This document shows positions 1-11,545 of a DNA stretch of 64,000 nt, in pieces. The notes below the pieces were generated by a model that was not told the DNA's origin, did no database searches, and saw only the letters and a program-made list of their open reading frames with translations. The stretch comes from Siphonodentalium dalli (lineage: Eukaryota; Mollusca; Scaphopoda; Gadilida; Siphonodentaliidae), in NCBI GenBank assembly GCA_032622095.1, contig CP136064.1:141255954-141319953 (forward strand). The letters run 5' to 3'. The translations under genes were made by a program, and so were the position numbers. Position 1 is the stretch's first letter, and every line of letters begins with the position of its first letter.

Positions 1-1168
1 AAATCTGTTGCATAGATGTTCAGGTAGTGAACGGATCTTATCAATGGTGAACTGGGACCATCAATAGTGAACTGGAACAATTCTTAAAATGGATAAATTC
101 TACTATTCCACATTTACTTTATAGCAATTTCCAACTAGTATGCCTTGATAGTTGAGGTAGCAAATGAACTGCACATATATCTCTGTTGCATAAAACTTGA
201 CCAGATCGCCTTGACCAGATCGGATAAGAACTGGACCTAAGATTGGAAGAGGTATCAACTTCGCGGAGCAGTTCCTAACCCGTCCTATTACTCGGTCATG
301 ATGGAGACAGAGTATAATAAAAGCCAAGCACCCTTCTGGTGGTAATATTATTACTTGATTATGACGGTGATAGTATATATAATAAACGTCCGTGCAACAT
401 TCTATACTCGTTCGCTAAAAAAAACTTAGAAAATCGCACTAAAGTTGCACATAGGTACTACCCTTCACATCATCTCTTCGGTTTAGTTTTATCTGGATTG
501 GCGAATTTGACCCCACCCCCCCCCCCCCCCCCCTTCTCTAAGTTTCTGCAAAATTTGCCTAAAGTCTAAACCCTCCCGAATCGAGCTCTCCGTTTGGGCA
601 GCTCCGTTTGGGCAGGTTGCTTTGCGGTCAATCTTGGTGGTCAATCCGATAGTATACCGACGTACATGTCACTGCATTAAAGATGGATTATCTCTTTAAA
701 TAACAAATTTGAAATAGTTGCATGGGTCTAGAATAACAACTATGAATTGAATACCCCTGTCCGGAAAGGCTTCTATCAATTACTATATATTTTATTTCGA
801 ATATTTTATTATGAAATGAGATGATTAATGGGGACACTTTATTTGTCTATTTTTAGAACAGACAATTCAAGCGATATCATATAAAGATAGGTAGCATTAG
901 GTTGTTCTTATAGCTACGTACCACACATCAAATGTCCCAGATTGATTGATTGTATTGTTTTATTCCATAGTTATAAGCGATAAAGGGTATAATTAACGTT
1001 TATTTGTGATACAATTACACAATAACATTTCTGGTATATGTTAACAGTAACCACTATTGTTCATTAACTAAACAACCACACCTTTTTTTAGCAGAAAATA
1101 TTCGCAATCAAATCAATATTAATCGAAAGAAGCATTTCTGGACAGGAGTCTTCCGATTCATTTCTAAT
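1..1168. other. Intergenic sequence, no gene seen
   Basis: No reading frame here has recognisable protein content. The first 90 bases hold a short imperfect direct repeat built on GTGAACTGG. An 18-base C tract lies at 516-533. The rest is AT-rich unique-looking DNA. Confidence 0.6.
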
Positions 1169-1288
1169 ATTTTATACCCCAGTAACTTACAAAGTTTATA
1201 CCCCGGGGTATAAAGTTTATACCCCGGTATAAACTTACAAAGTTTATACCCCGGTAACTTAATATTTTATACCCCGGTGTTTACAAAG
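1169..1288. repeat. Minisatellite of the TTTATACCCCGGTAACTTA type
   Basis: About five imperfect copies of a short unit containing TTTATACCCCGGT run in direct order, with one inverted half-copy around CCCCGGGG that makes a local palindrome. It has no coding content. Confidence 0.7.
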
Positions 1289-1356
1289 AGATAATCCACC
1301 TTTAACATCCGTCCTTCATTCGCCCGTTTTGATTTGGCAGGAAAAATATCGGATTG

Positions 1357-1395
1357 TTTTGTCCCAGCCAAACATTGGTAACGGCTGGGACAAAA
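1357..1395. repeat. Perfect short hairpin
   Basis: TTTTGTCCCAGCC at 1357-1369 is the exact reverse complement of GGCTGGGACAAAA at 1383-1395, leaving a 13-base loop. The rest of the possible element cannot be delimited. Confidence 0.6.
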
Positions 1396-1963
1396 CACTT
1401 CCAAGTGGAACATTTCGGTCCGATTCACTCTTCTCATCTGGAAAATTCAATAAATATTTGGCTCCTCTATTCGCCATGTTCCTCAATTAGAGAGAGAGGG
1501 GGTGATTAATTTTTTCAACGGTAACTCGGTCAATTTTAAACCGATTACAAAATGTTCACTGCATCGATATCGGGGTGTCAGGTAGAACATGCATTCCATT
1601 AAAGTTTCGTCACGATTGGAGAGAATTTGAACATTGAACACCTCTCCTCGTCAATATTATGATAATAGCCACTTTTTTAGAAATGATGATAATTTGTCCT
1701 GTTCCGCTACCTCAAAGAATTCCGGAGATACTCTACAATAAATTGTCGACACATGTGAGAGGTCGGTTTAAGGGCCATAACTACATAAAGCAAGCAAGGA
1801 CAAATTCACGATGGCTTAACATAATGAATCCAATGCATAACTGTGTGTAGTATACCGACCTATTCAACATTGAGAATATGGGAAAAAATGCCAGCCCTTG
1901 AAGTTATTGGTGGCTTGGAGAGTACATTGGTCCACTGTATATCCCTTTATTTATCCAATAGAT

Positions 1964-2171
1964 CACAGGGGCCTGTAACGCGCTCCGTTGCCCACCCCCT
2001 TTTGCGCTGCCCATATACACCGCTTCTATCTACGCGCCTGCTTCATGTTAATTGTAGTATAATAAGGTCCTTATTATACTACCATTAACGCGTAGGCAAG
2101 TATATAGAAGCAGCGTATATGGGCAGCGCAAAGGGGCTGGAACGAAGCGGGGCGCGTTACAGGCCCCTGTG
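1964..2171. mobile_element. Fold-back MITE with 8-bp target duplication
   Basis: The whole 208-bp element is one long inverted repeat: the arm starting CACAGGGGCCTGTAACGCGC at 1964 is mirrored by the arm ending at 2171, with the fold point near 2066-2071 and no unique spacer. The arms agree over most of their ~100 bp. The flanks are CAATAGAT (1956-1963) and CAATAGTT (2172-2179), an 8-bp duplication with one mismatch. An 8-bp duplication is typical of hAT elements and also of P elements; the CACAGGGG terminus does not decide between them. It carries no transposase, so it would be non-autonomous. Confidence 0.82.
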
Positions 2172-2179
2172 CAATAGTT

Positions 2180-4682
2180 ATATACACAAAATAATACATG
2201 TATTCCTTAAATCGCAACATGGTGACCACGTTGCTCAGCTTGTTAATGTTGTGGCGAATTGGGTCACATATGTCGTCCAACAAATTATGCGTCTTGTTCT
2301 GACTGTAGTTTAGAGAGCGTCCTGCTTTATCCTTCTGCATAACGGGACAGTCCATTAATTCCTCACATCGCTATGAAATCATTACATTCACCAGAATGTG
2401 ATAAAGGCGAATATTTGGATAAATGAAGTTCTACCATTGTAGAAATATCACGGAGATGTCACTTACGAATCAGTCAACTAATACTAAAGTTATCAATCAG
2501 AAACCATCTCAGACGGACGCACGGACAACATGTTGATTACTATATTCCTCCCAAATCTATCGGGGACAATTAGATATATATATTGGTGAGCGGACGGACG
2601 GACGGACAAGCTGATTCATGTAGGCCTATACCATTGCCACCCCACCCACAACTGGTTGCGGGGGTATACTACAGGTAATAATTCTAATATAAATGGTACC
2701 TGCATGAACACTCCACATCAATGCACGTATAATCAGAAGATTAATGAGAATGCTTTAATGTCGTTCTCTTTAGCACTGCACATTTGCAGAATTCCAACAT
2801 GGAAACATGACTCCAATATGAAGATTTTCCCGATGTTGGATGTTACTAACTCCGAAAATATCCGTCCCATTATCATAAGTCTTGTCCCACATGGGCAGAT
2901 AAGTGGTTTGAACAAGCAAATAACATGTACCGCTATCAATGAACGTTGAATCCGAAGAATAAAATGAATTTCACGGTATATTCAACAGTCACGATAAACA
3001 ACAACACACAAAGCAATCTACATGGGGTATGAAAGTAACCGAACAGAAAAGAGCGTTCTCTGCAAGTACATTCCCTATATGGTAGGAATAATGATCGTTT
3101 GTTTCACATTTGCTTGTTGACAGGACTTAAATGACGGCGTACGAAACTATCAGTGGTGTTTTATTTTGTGAAAGTATAAAGGGAGTCATTTCTAATTTGG
3201 CAGACATATACTAACGAAAAGAATTGAATGTCCATTTGCAATATCCTACGTTGTATAACAATATACAAATTGTTATTACGAAAATGATGATGTTTGCATT
3301 TTTCTATGTGTTTATCGTTGTTATCGCAAATGAAATAATTGGATATACGTCGTCTTTACGTTAGTATAAGTATACATCGTATAACTAAGCCTTATTTTAT
3401 TCCATTAATGTAATTTTTGTATTTTGTTTGGGTGTATATGAGATGCAGTGCGTTGAAGATGCGAAAGAAAATACAAAAGTGAAATGCACGCACGCAGATA
3501 GCTCATGACACACTATACACGATAAAATGATAATTTAGCACACACCATGGGCTACAAAATTTACGAATCGGTGGGTTTATATTCAAATCCAAGTTATTTG
3601 GTTTATAACAGCTCAGATATGTACTCATACCAATATACCACTCTGGAAATGATTGTTGGAATTCGATGGGAGTTCTGTCGGTTCCCACAAAGAGGAATGA
3701 GTCTGGCCCGCGAGACGGGTGTGTTCGAATTGGAGCTAGGTTCCATCTGCGGGGGGATGGGGTAGCCGGAGGAAGGAGAGAGCGGAGTGACAAATTTTTG
3801 GCGTATATATAGAATATATATATTATATATATAAGCGGAAATAAGTCCAAAAGTTTAGGTTGAAATAATGGAGCCTTTTTCAAAAAACGACTTTTCTGGA
3901 ACAGGTTGATTTGGACCCGTTTGGACTCTGGTTTCCCCAAAAGTCGACTCCATTTCGTGTAGCATAATGGGAAATTTAAGAATCAGTATTTGAATAAGAC
4001 GTGATGAAAGGTACAGCCGCGTCTTTGATATGGCTAGTTTGTTGAATGAGATGTGAGCATGTACAACATTTGTTCATAGTTCATGTATTACATTTTGAAT
4101 AGACAATTTCTTTGTTAACAGTTGGTTAACGGGGTTAGGTTTGAGACGGGGTAGTCAAAATTTCCTGGTTTCGTTTTCTGTCTATGTTTAAGACGCTCAC
4201 ATAGACCAAATCCAGCTGTTGAGCTTCGTCTAGGAGAAGATCTGGGCACAAGCACTTTCTACACATGGACTTTATTAGTACATTTTTCGATGTGTTATAA
4301 CTTGGAAATTTCTCAACCGATTAAAAAAATTCTTTCACGAGTAACATCAGTATGTCGTATAGATACACGACAGTAAAAATGGTTGGAATCGGTGACAAGA
4401 ATTTTTTTTACAAATTTTGCACCCTTTCGTTAGTTAATACGATTACGAGAACCGAATTCAGCTGCTTTGCTTCTTATAGGAGAAGATCTGGCCACAAACT
4501 TTTTCCAAAACAAAATTGTAAGGGGCATAACTCTGGAAAGCAAGTTAGGACATAAACCTAAATGTTTCATTCAGTCGTAACTTCACAAGGTGCATATACC
4601 TACCAAATTTCAATGCTAAGGGTTACAAAATATGTTAAGAATTATAAATAATGAAAAAGAAAAAGTAAAATTTGAATAACAA
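2180..4682. other. Intergenic sequence with scattered repeat fragments
   Basis: No supported gene. A (CGGA)n run at about 2590-2608 followed by a GGGGGTATA-type hairpin near 2640-2670 looks like the decayed end of a Helentron-like element. An AT-rich (TA)n patch lies at about 3803-3832. Around 4150-4550 two degenerate copies of a segment containing GGAGAAGATCTGG suggest an old tandem core. A 145-codon minus-strand frame at 3503-3940 has simple composition and I do not treat it as a gene. Confidence 0.5.
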
Positions 4683-4712
4683 TATACTTCCATATTAAAA
4701 TATGGAAGTATA
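4683..4712. repeat. Perfect 14-bp stem palindrome
   Basis: TATACTTCCATATT at 4683-4696 is mirrored exactly by AATATGGAAGTATA at 4699-4712 with a two-base loop. Related CTTCCAT...GGAAGTATA sequence occurs near 43083-43112, so it is probably part of a dispersed repeat. Confidence 0.7.
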
Positions 4713-5039
4713 ATAATAAATAATAAATGACCAGTTTTATATAGCGATTAACCAATTACTTGCTCTAACACGCTTGGTACAATATTAGCCCAGTCATTTG
4801 TAGAAGCCAACCAATGAACCGGCTGCATGCTCTAGTTTGATCAGAACATGCTCTGATACTCATCAGTATGACAAGCCGACTGGTACTCATTTAACACATG
4901 AGTGATACGAAGCCGATACAGTACGAGCGACCTTGCTCAAGGGTTACAACTTGGCGCGGGTTTTGAAACAGCGAGCAATCCGACAATTGCATGTCGCTCA
5001 AAGCGGCCAAGCCACTGTGTGTGTAGACTCAATGACCGG

Positions 5040-5117
5040 CGGCGCGCTGCGAACCCATATTGATGTGTTTACAGCGAATACAAGTCAGACACACTAACCA
5101 CTGGACCACGGAGCTCC
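5040..5117 (-). mobile_element. tRNA-derived SINE head
   Basis: Read on the minus strand, TGGTCCAGTGGTTAG (complement of 5094-5108) matches a polymerase III box A, and GGTTCGCAGCG (complement of 5045-5055) resembles box B, about 38 bases apart as in tRNA genes. This arrangement is typical of tRNA-derived SINEs. It is not a functional tRNA: I could not draw a cloverleaf with an acceptor stem. It lies next to a Helentron-like terminus at 5130-5256. Confidence 0.55.
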
Positions 5118-5129
5118 ACACAAAGAAGA

Positions 5130-5256
5130 TGATTCTTGACAGAAGGATGGATGAACGTAGGGCATGACGGATGGATGGATGGATGGATGGATGGACAACG
5201 GACGTGGAGTGATGACTATAGCTCCACTGGAGATTTCGTCACAGGTGAGCTAAAAA
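5130..5256 (-). mobile_element. Pearl/Helentron-like terminus with (GATG)n
   Basis: A GGAT/GATG microsatellite at about 5165-5195 leads into GGAGTGATGACTATAGCTCC and ends ...GGTGAGCTAAAAA at about 5256. The same ending recurs near 41645, 54385 and 61687. By analogy with the fully bounded copy at 49660-52457 this is the 5' end of an element oriented on the minus strand. The core repeats and other terminus are not visible, so it is a truncated copy. Confidence 0.65.
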
Positions 5257-5259
5257 TCA

Positions 5260-6540
5260 ATGTGGTTAAATACGCTAGACTTTTATATGGCTGTGCGAGT
5301 ATTTTTTAACCTTGTAGGTAACCCATAATCAGAGGGGCCGTGTAGTTGAATCAGCATTTTAATATAAATATAGATGCTCAATAATCAAAACAATTCTCAG
5401 CCACTGGCCTTCCTCAGCGATGATACACTGATGGTATAATTTCTTATGTTTTACTATAGCTGCTTTGAAAGCATGTTTACTGGCAATGCACTTGAACATT
5501 ATCTCAGCTAATTAAGGATTATTTGAGAATTCTTCTGCGTCCGTTGACACAGGAAAAACAGCTGGTATTTATATGAAACTGTGGTATCATTTCAATTCAA
5601 ACAGTATGTAGCGACTGTTCTCAGTAAGGATAAGCCAAGATTAGCTATCTCTATGTTTGTAATTAAGCACATCAGCTTGGAACATTCATATAAAAAACCA
5701 CTGATGGTTCGATTGCAGGTACTTTTCTTTGTTGTATTTTTTCACCCACTGACGGTGTACTATAATCGTAGGAATCATGCGTTTCTGCTGAAATGAACTA
5801 GTGCCTATGCGTTTCTGCTGAGCTGCACTGACGTTTGATCACAAAATAAAATTATAATCATTATCAAAGCACACGTTTGGATAACACCGCCATAAACTGT
5901 TTCATATTATGCTGTTGAGCTCACATCGTCAATAAAATTAGAGTTATAACTCATTAAACTAAGAATTACTGCTAATGTATTTCTACCAATTGGGTTACTA
6001 GATTCAGGTTGAGCTGGAACTTGAGAAATTTTTAATTTCAACCAATTGAAATGCCGCTAGTATTGGAAAGGGTTAAGGTTGTGGGGCCACGCAAATGACG
6101 TCATTGTATTAAACAAGTACATGTCTCGCTTCGTCTCGGAATCGTGATTTAAATTCATTCAATTTGACTGTTACTGTGTCCTAAGATATTAAAAACTTGT
6201 GGAATGTGCTTAGAAAGGATTGTTTTGATATCTAATAAGTGGGATTTACCTCCCAAAAAGGTGAGTTTCAGGCCTGCATTTGTTGTCAATCTGTATTATC
6301 TGATTCTGACAGCGCTCGTCTGCAACTGTAATTGGCAGAATTCGCGTGTTTGACTAAACGTTTTCTCCACTCGATTCTCTCAAAATGCACAATAATCGGT
6401 CAAATTCTTTCAACAATTCTATCTAAATACATCTTAGCTATTATTCGGATCAGATCTCCCCGTCGAGAAAGCGATATGTTGACCAAAACGACACTTGAGA
6501 AAGTTGTTTACATTTTGAGCGCACACTGCGGCACAGTACA
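5260..6540. other. Intergenic sequence, no gene seen
   Basis: AT-rich DNA without recognisable protein motifs, RNA genes or repeats of a known family. Short ATG-started frames at 5581-5796 and 6332-6547 have no features that argue for coding. Confidence 0.5.
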
Positions 6541-7075
6541 CGCTTGATTTTTATCATCGAAACAAATCAATTTCTTCTAAAAGATAATTACGTGCTGGAC
6601 CCTGTCATTTTAGGAATAAGTATTCCACGCAGACATACCTCAGTCTCAGCTTAACATTTTGAAAAATAAGTTTTATCGACATAAATCGATTTGAATGGGA
6701 AAATCCCGTGTTAAAATTTATCATCGAAAAAAAATAATTTCTTAACATCTAAAAAATAATTACGTGCTGTACCCTGTCATTTTAGGAATATATAAGTATT
6801 CCACGCAGATACACCAAGTCTCAGCTTAAAATTTTGAAAAATAAGAGTTTTATCGACATAAATCGATTTGAATAGCAAATCCCATGTTAAAATTTATCAT
6901 CGAAAAAAATTAATTTCTTCCATCTAAAAAATAATTACGTGCTGTACCCTGTCATTTTAGGAATATATAAGTATTCCACACAGACACACCAAGTCTCAGC
7001 TTAAATTTTGAAAAATAAGAATTTTATCGACATAAATCAATTTTAATAGCAGATCCCATGTTAAATCAATTTTAG
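6541..7075. repeat. Tandem repeat, about 170-bp unit, three copies
   Basis: The segment TTATCATCGAAA...TAATTACGTGCTG...CCCTGTCATTTTAGGAAT...CAGCTTAA recurs with starts near 6551, 6719 and 6894, a period of roughly 168-175 bp. Copies differ by small indels and substitutions and none has a consistent reading frame. Confidence 0.8.
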
Positions 7076-7184
7076 GGCCCTGCGAATGTTTTCTGAGCTG
7101 TTCCATATTGGTCACCAGATTCCATATTTGTCAGGTTCTACCTGATAATTGTGCGACAGTACAGTCGTGTTACTTTATACATCA

Positions 7185-8235
7185 ACATTGGTCATTATCA
7201 CCCGACAAATTTATTTCGGTCTATCGTATCAACCCCCATGTAGCCTGACTATAAAGTGTCAACATTGGTCTTTATCGCTCCACTAATTTTTATCGTCTCA
7301 TCGGTATGAATTCCATATTCAATTATCCACATATAACCAACCGAACATCTAATCCCGGTCCAATTTTTTTTTTTTCATCGCTATAGTCACGTTACGTAAT
7401 ATTTTATCATGTGATACTTGTACTTATATGTCTATGGTATTACTATAGTATACGGTATACGTATATCAATTGCTATTCCTTTCTATATAATCCTGGTGCC
7501 ATCTATAGAGATAGAGATAATTTCAGACCCCCCCCCAATTTTATATCATTGCCGCTACAGTAGTCGCGATGCATCACATGGCAACATTGATCGCTATCGC
7601 TCTACTAATTTATGTCAGTTCATCGTTCCCCTTTTTCTCCGAGTCTATTTAACCCTTTGAGTGCCAGGTCGATTTTTGTATCAACCCATATACCCTGTGC
7701 CAATGCATTCTCTTATAAATGCGAGTCGACCACAGGTCGCCTCGCATATTTTAGAGAATGCATTGGCCTTTTTACAATTTTAATAATTTATTCTTATATT
7801 CTTTAACAGACTTATTTTGTAGGTTTAGGGCCGATGATATCGGCCCCTGGCACTCAAAGGGTTAACCAACCCAACATCTAATCCCGGCCTAAATTATTAT
7901 TTTTATTTTCATCGGTATACCGTAGTTGTGTTACATACATATTTTTATCATTTGATTCCAATTTGCATTGTACCACTATAGAAGTCCATAAATTACTATT
8001 CTGGCACTATATAGAGATAACAAAGATTATGACACCCCCCCCCCCCCCCCCCCCATTTTATAGCCTTCTTGCAACAGTAGAGTTGAGATGCATGATATGT
8101 CAACATTGGTCGTTATCGCTCTACAAATTTATATCGGTTCAACCCTTAGTTCCCTGTATCGCCCACTCCTCCCTCAATTTATTTTTTCATTTGTATTATA
8201 GTCTCGTTACGTACATATTTTATCTCTTGTAACTT
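7185..8235. repeat. Degenerate larger repeat interrupted by a MITE
   Basis: Segments beginning with CAACATTGGTC..TATCGCTC (near 7259, 7580 and 8100) and ...CCAACATCTAATCCCGG (near 7340 and 7870) recur in the same order, giving about two to three decayed copies. The copy at 7580-7930 is split by the TTAA-flanked MITE at 7653-7861. The uninterrupted copy near 7330 shows the pre-insertion arrangement. C tracts at about 7530 and 8035-8054 are homopolymers inside the repeat. Confidence 0.6.
7653..7861. mobile_element. piggyBac-type MITE (TTAA target site)
   Basis: The element starts CCCTTTGAGTGCCAGG and ends CCTGGCACTCAAAGGG, a perfect 16-bp TIR, and is flanked on both sides by TTAA (7649-7652 and 7862-7865). 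CCC...GGG ends with TTAA duplication are diagnostic of piggyBac transposition. The 209-bp interior has a second inverted repeat, GCCAATGCATTCTCT / AGAGAATGCATTGGC, and no coding capacity, so it is non-autonomous. Confidence 0.88.
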
Positions 8236-8397
8236 TTGCTTCAAGATGCCGAGTTCCGCTGCAGACGATACAAAACTGACAACATTTCGAAATGTAAGCA
8301 GGCTTCAAACTCATCTTATCCAAGAAACTTGTGTATAAGGTGTACTCGCATTTGTTGCATTAAAAACCAAAGGTCCCACGTCAAGGTCCAAAATCCC

Positions 8398-8715
8398 CAA
8401 CACACTGATGTGAGGTTTAATAATAACTCACATCTACAAAACCTAACCAATATAAGGATGTGAGGTGTAATGATAACTCCATCCACATACAGTAATGTTC
8501 AAAGTAATTGACCACTTAACCACAGCAGAATTATGGGTAATTTTTCAGGCTTTTAAATCCTGAAAAATTACCAATAATTCTGCTGTGGTTAAGTGGTCAA
8601 TTACTTTGGGCATTACTGTAACCAATATAAGGATGTGAGGTTTAATGATAACTCTATCCACATAATCAATATAAGGGTGTGATGTTTAATGATAACGCCA
8701 TCCACATAACTAATA
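8398..8715. repeat. Minisatellite, about 46-bp unit, split by a MITE
   Basis: Four to five copies of a unit reading approximately ACCAATATAAGG-ATGTGAGGTTTAATGATAACTC-ATCCACAT run in tandem. One copy is interrupted by the mariner-like MITE at 8490-8618. Rejoining the flanks restores the unit boundary CCACATAACCAATATAAGG seen elsewhere in the array. Confidence 0.8.
8490..8618. mobile_element. Palindromic Tc1/mariner-type MITE (TA target)
   Basis: The 129-bp element is almost entirely an inverted repeat: the 60-bp left arm starting CAGTAATGTTCAAAGTAATT pairs with the right arm with about three mismatches, leaving a short CTTTTAAAT loop. TA flanks both ends (8488-8489 and 8619-8620), the Tc1/mariner target duplication. 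It sits inside a minisatellite whose other units show the empty site. It has no coding capacity. Confidence 0.88.
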
Positions 8716-8822
8716 ACTATGTGTGAAAATTAAACAAAAAAATTAAATTCAATGATGGCGTCCAATATGGACTATCTAATTCTGCTCCGAAAACATGTAT
8801 ATTCAATATATGGATGTTTATT

Positions 8823-8844
8823 GGGGGGGGGGGGGGGGGGGGGG
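8823..8844. repeat. Poly-G tract (22 bases)
   Basis: An uninterrupted run of G. Similar C or G runs occur at 516-533, 8035-8054, 17410-17424, 30385-30400 and 41110-41125. Such tracts are prone to length error in sequencing. Confidence 0.9.
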
Positions 8845-9095
8845 AACCGATTATTTCAATGATATTTTAATTCACTGGGATCCAAAACCCGACCTACGGG
8901 AGCGCGCTTCGCGCACGACTGTATCTTAAGCATATGTGCATATTTAATAAGCCAACAATTGGAATCCCAACAGAGAAGATTGGCGTAGGTCCCTTGCGCA
9001 TAGACATCGTTGATGAGCTCTATGGGAAACCAACTTGACATTTAATAGACAATTTTGATTAACTGCAATAACTTAAGGAATCTCTAATTGAGCTC

Positions 9096-9471
9096 AATAC
9101 AATACAATACAATAATTAATTTGTATAGCGCTCAATATTATGAGTACATATTCAATGGCGCTTTACATTACATCGAGCTCATTGCCTAATCAGCATAATA
9201 CATGTACATGCACATATATCTAGGAATTAAATGCTACATCAAAGAGATATGTTTTGAGGCCGGTCTTAAACTTATTTAAATCAGTGAATATTTTCAAGTG
9301 AGGTGGAATGCTATTCCATAGATGTGGACCTGCAAATGAAAATGCCCTATCGCCAAACGTTTTCTGTTTGTTGAAAGGAATGTACAAAAGCATACTGCTA
9401 TCAGATCGTAAGCCCAATAAGAATATTCCTTCAGTTATTGTGCTTAAGCGCAATGTGATATTCCTGTGCAA
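9096..9471 (-). pseudogene. 3' end of a CR1/L2-like LINE
   Basis: On the minus strand, 9471-9220 encodes a conserved LINE reverse-transcriptase C-terminus: GDRAFSFAGPHLWNSIP followed by a KFKTGLKTYLF block, preceded by an LRSDSSMLLYIP segment as in ORF2 proteins of the CR1/L2/Rex1 group. After the stop comes a 3' UTR with AAAGCGCC...GAGCGCTATACAAATTA and a terminal (TTGTA)n tail at about 9100-9117, a known ending of this group. Only about 83 C-terminal residues remain. The endonuclease and catalytic RT core are missing, as expected for a 5'-truncated insertion. Upstream it meets a GCGCTTAAGCGCAAT-rich repeat at 9430. Confidence 0.85.
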
Positions 9472-9575
9472 TAAGGAATATTCTTATTGCGCTTAAGTGT
9501 AATAAGACATTCCTTATTACAGGTATTATAAAGCGAAATTACATCAATATTGCACTTAAGCGCAATTAATATCTC
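9430..9575. repeat. Array of GCGCTTAAGCGCAAT palindromes
   Basis: Several copies of a palindromic core (GCGCTTAAGCGC and variants such as GTGCTTAAGCGC) are interspersed with AATAAGGAAT/ATTCCTTATT. The same motif set recurs at 21481-21640. There is no coding signal. Confidence 0.65.
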
Positions 9576-9689
9576 TCTCATTAGATCACCCTTGTGCAAA
9601 TAGTAGAATAATCCTATATTTGTTCCACCCATTGTACCATTGAGATGGACTACACCACCTGAATTATAGGGAGTTTATGTACTATATAT

Positions 9690-10095
9690 AATACTAGCAG
9701 GTTAGCCCGCCATTGATGGCAATAGTCAGAAACATGACAATTTTTAAGTTTTAATTAATTTTTTTAATTAATTTAATTTTTTGTTTTTCAATGAGTTAAT
9801 TTTTTTTTTTTCGTGTTTAAATTTTACGCGATGTTTTGGTTTTTCAATGAGTTAATTGTGCCTTTTTAATTTTGTTTTTCAATTTTACCCGATTTTTTTT
9901 GTTTTTCAATGAACCCGTCCATGACACTTCCCGTATTTAGCTCTGAGCTTCTCCAAAACGCGACCACGGCCGTGTCGGTGGGATTTTACACTTACATACG
10001 AAATTTGAGCTCAATATGTACACGCGTTTTGGATTCTATGAAGTACACACACACACACACAAATATATATATACGGAGTTCTCAAAATATATAGT
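9690..10095 (+). repeat. Target repeat with TTA site and (CA)n
   Basis: After a T-rich low-complexity stretch (about 9740-9905) this repeat reads CTGAGCTTCTCCAAAACGCG...GGGATTTTACACTTACATACGAAATTTGAGC, then a (CA)n tract at 10045-10061 and ...CAAAATATATAGTACTAG. Copies lie at 15240-15310 and 16080-16135/21020-21130. The latter is split by the 4.9-kb element at 16136-21019, so this copy shows the empty insertion site. Confidence 0.75.
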
Positions 10096-10852
10096 ACTAG
10101 AAGGTGACCCGACTTCGTCCGGGCTTTGACCTTGAATTGACCATTTTGAAGGTCAAGGTCAGGTGGGGTCAAACACCAACACCCCAAAAATGGTGGAAAT
10201 CGGCCCAGCGGATACCGGGAAATCGGCCCAGCGGATACCCTATGCATCAAATTTCGTCCGTAAAAATCCGCCAGTTTAACCCGATTTGATTTACACTCAA
10301 GTATATACACACGCTCATTAATTATCAAGTTTCAAAGTAAAGATAAATTACCATCGGTGCCCGAGATATCGCTAAGACGTCTGAAACAGTCAAATGCATC
10401 GGCCGGTTAAGCGTTAACGTGATCTAACGTTATGACCTCTAACGACATCATAGAAGTTACGCATTGTTTTTATCCTGATGGAAGATAGTACCACTTCTTC
10501 TTGATAATTGAGGCAGATAACTAAAACGGATACATTAGCATTATATATCGTTGGAAAGAGGAAACACAAAAGATTCTCACAGTGTCATTATTATGACTGG
10601 CATTTTATTATTCGCGCTGTTTCGAATCGATTTGTAAGCACCGAACTCAAATGAAAGTCCCGTAACACAGCGTAAAAACAGATTTGACCTCGGCACGTGA
10701 AAAGTTGACCTCGGATCTGAAAATTAATATGCCTATGCCAGTCCCCGGCCGAAAATACCCCCACATACCAAGTTTCATCGAAATCGGCCAGGCCGTTTTC
10801 GAGTCCATCGCGATAACACACACACACAGATCTTCCAAAATATATAATACTA
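10096..10852 (+). repeat. Microsatellite-tailed repeat, CTAG junctions
   Basis: The unit begins ACTAGAAGGTGACCCGACTTCGTCCGGG, with a CCCG..CGGG hairpin near its start, continues through GACCTTGAATTGACC and CCAAGTTTCATCGAAATCGG-type sequence, and ends with (CA)n and CCAAAATATATAATACTAG at 10852. Another unit of the same class starts immediately. Reading frames through it are artefacts of repetition. The family identity (SINE-like or Helentron-like) is not resolved. Confidence 0.6.
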
Positions 10853-11545
10853 GCCGATGAGCCCAACGTTGTCCGGGCTATTCAAAAACCAAATTTCAAG
10901 TCGATAGCTCTACCCAGCCCGAACTTTCAAGTCGATAGCTATACCCGTTTCCGAGATCTGGTCTGCGCATGCGCGAAGCTGGCGTCGCACGGGCTCGGCG
11001 ACCCGATAAAATTCGTATCCGGGGCAAGATACATTCACATAGCAAATTTCAAGTCGATAGCGCCACCGGTTTCCGAGATATCGTCTGCGCATGCGCGAAG
11101 CTGGCGTCGCACGGGCTCGGCGACCCGATAAAATTCGTATCCGGGGCAAGATACGTTCACATAGCAAATTTCAAGTCGATAGCTCCACCCGTTTCCGAGA
11201 TCTCGTCTGCGCATGCGCTGCACGGGCGCCGCACGGGCTCGCCAATACGACAACGTCCACCGCCTGGTCAAACTACACACACGTACCAAGTTTCGTCCAG
11301 ATCGGTCGAGAATCGTAGATTTGTATAAATGACAGACAAACATACATACAGACGAAGCGGGCGCCGCACGGGCTCGCCAATACGACAACGTTCACCGCCC
11401 GGTCAAACTACACACACGTACCAAGTTTCGTCCCGATCGGTCGAGAATCGTAGATTTGTATAAATGACAGACAGACAGACAGACAAACAAACAAACAAAC
11501 AAACATACATACAGACAGAGGTCTTCAAAATATATATGAGACTAG
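10853..11545 (+). repeat. Second CTAG-joined unit with 122-bp tandem core
   Basis: It starts CCGATGAGCCCAACGTTGTCCGGG directly after the preceding unit's CTAG. The interior holds three tandem copies (starts near 10920, 11044 and 11166) of a GC-rich unit containing TTTCAAGTCGATAGC, TCTGCGCATGCGC and GGCGTCGCACGGGCTCGG. It ends with (GACA)n, (AACA)n and CATACATACA microsatellites at 11467-11519 and a CAAAATATATATGAGACTAG terminus. A fourth copy of the core is at 14219-14380. Confidence 0.7.

Noticed and set aside
3503-3940. 145-codon minus-strand frame
   Set aside because: Simple, locally biased composition (Leu/Ile/Tyr-rich over an AT-repeat tract) and no motif. Another frame is open on the opposite strand of the same DNA.
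10853-10885. CCGATGAG...GTCCGGG considered as a hammerhead ribozyme core
   Set aside because: The invariant CUGAUGA and GAAA elements are not both present at the required spacing.
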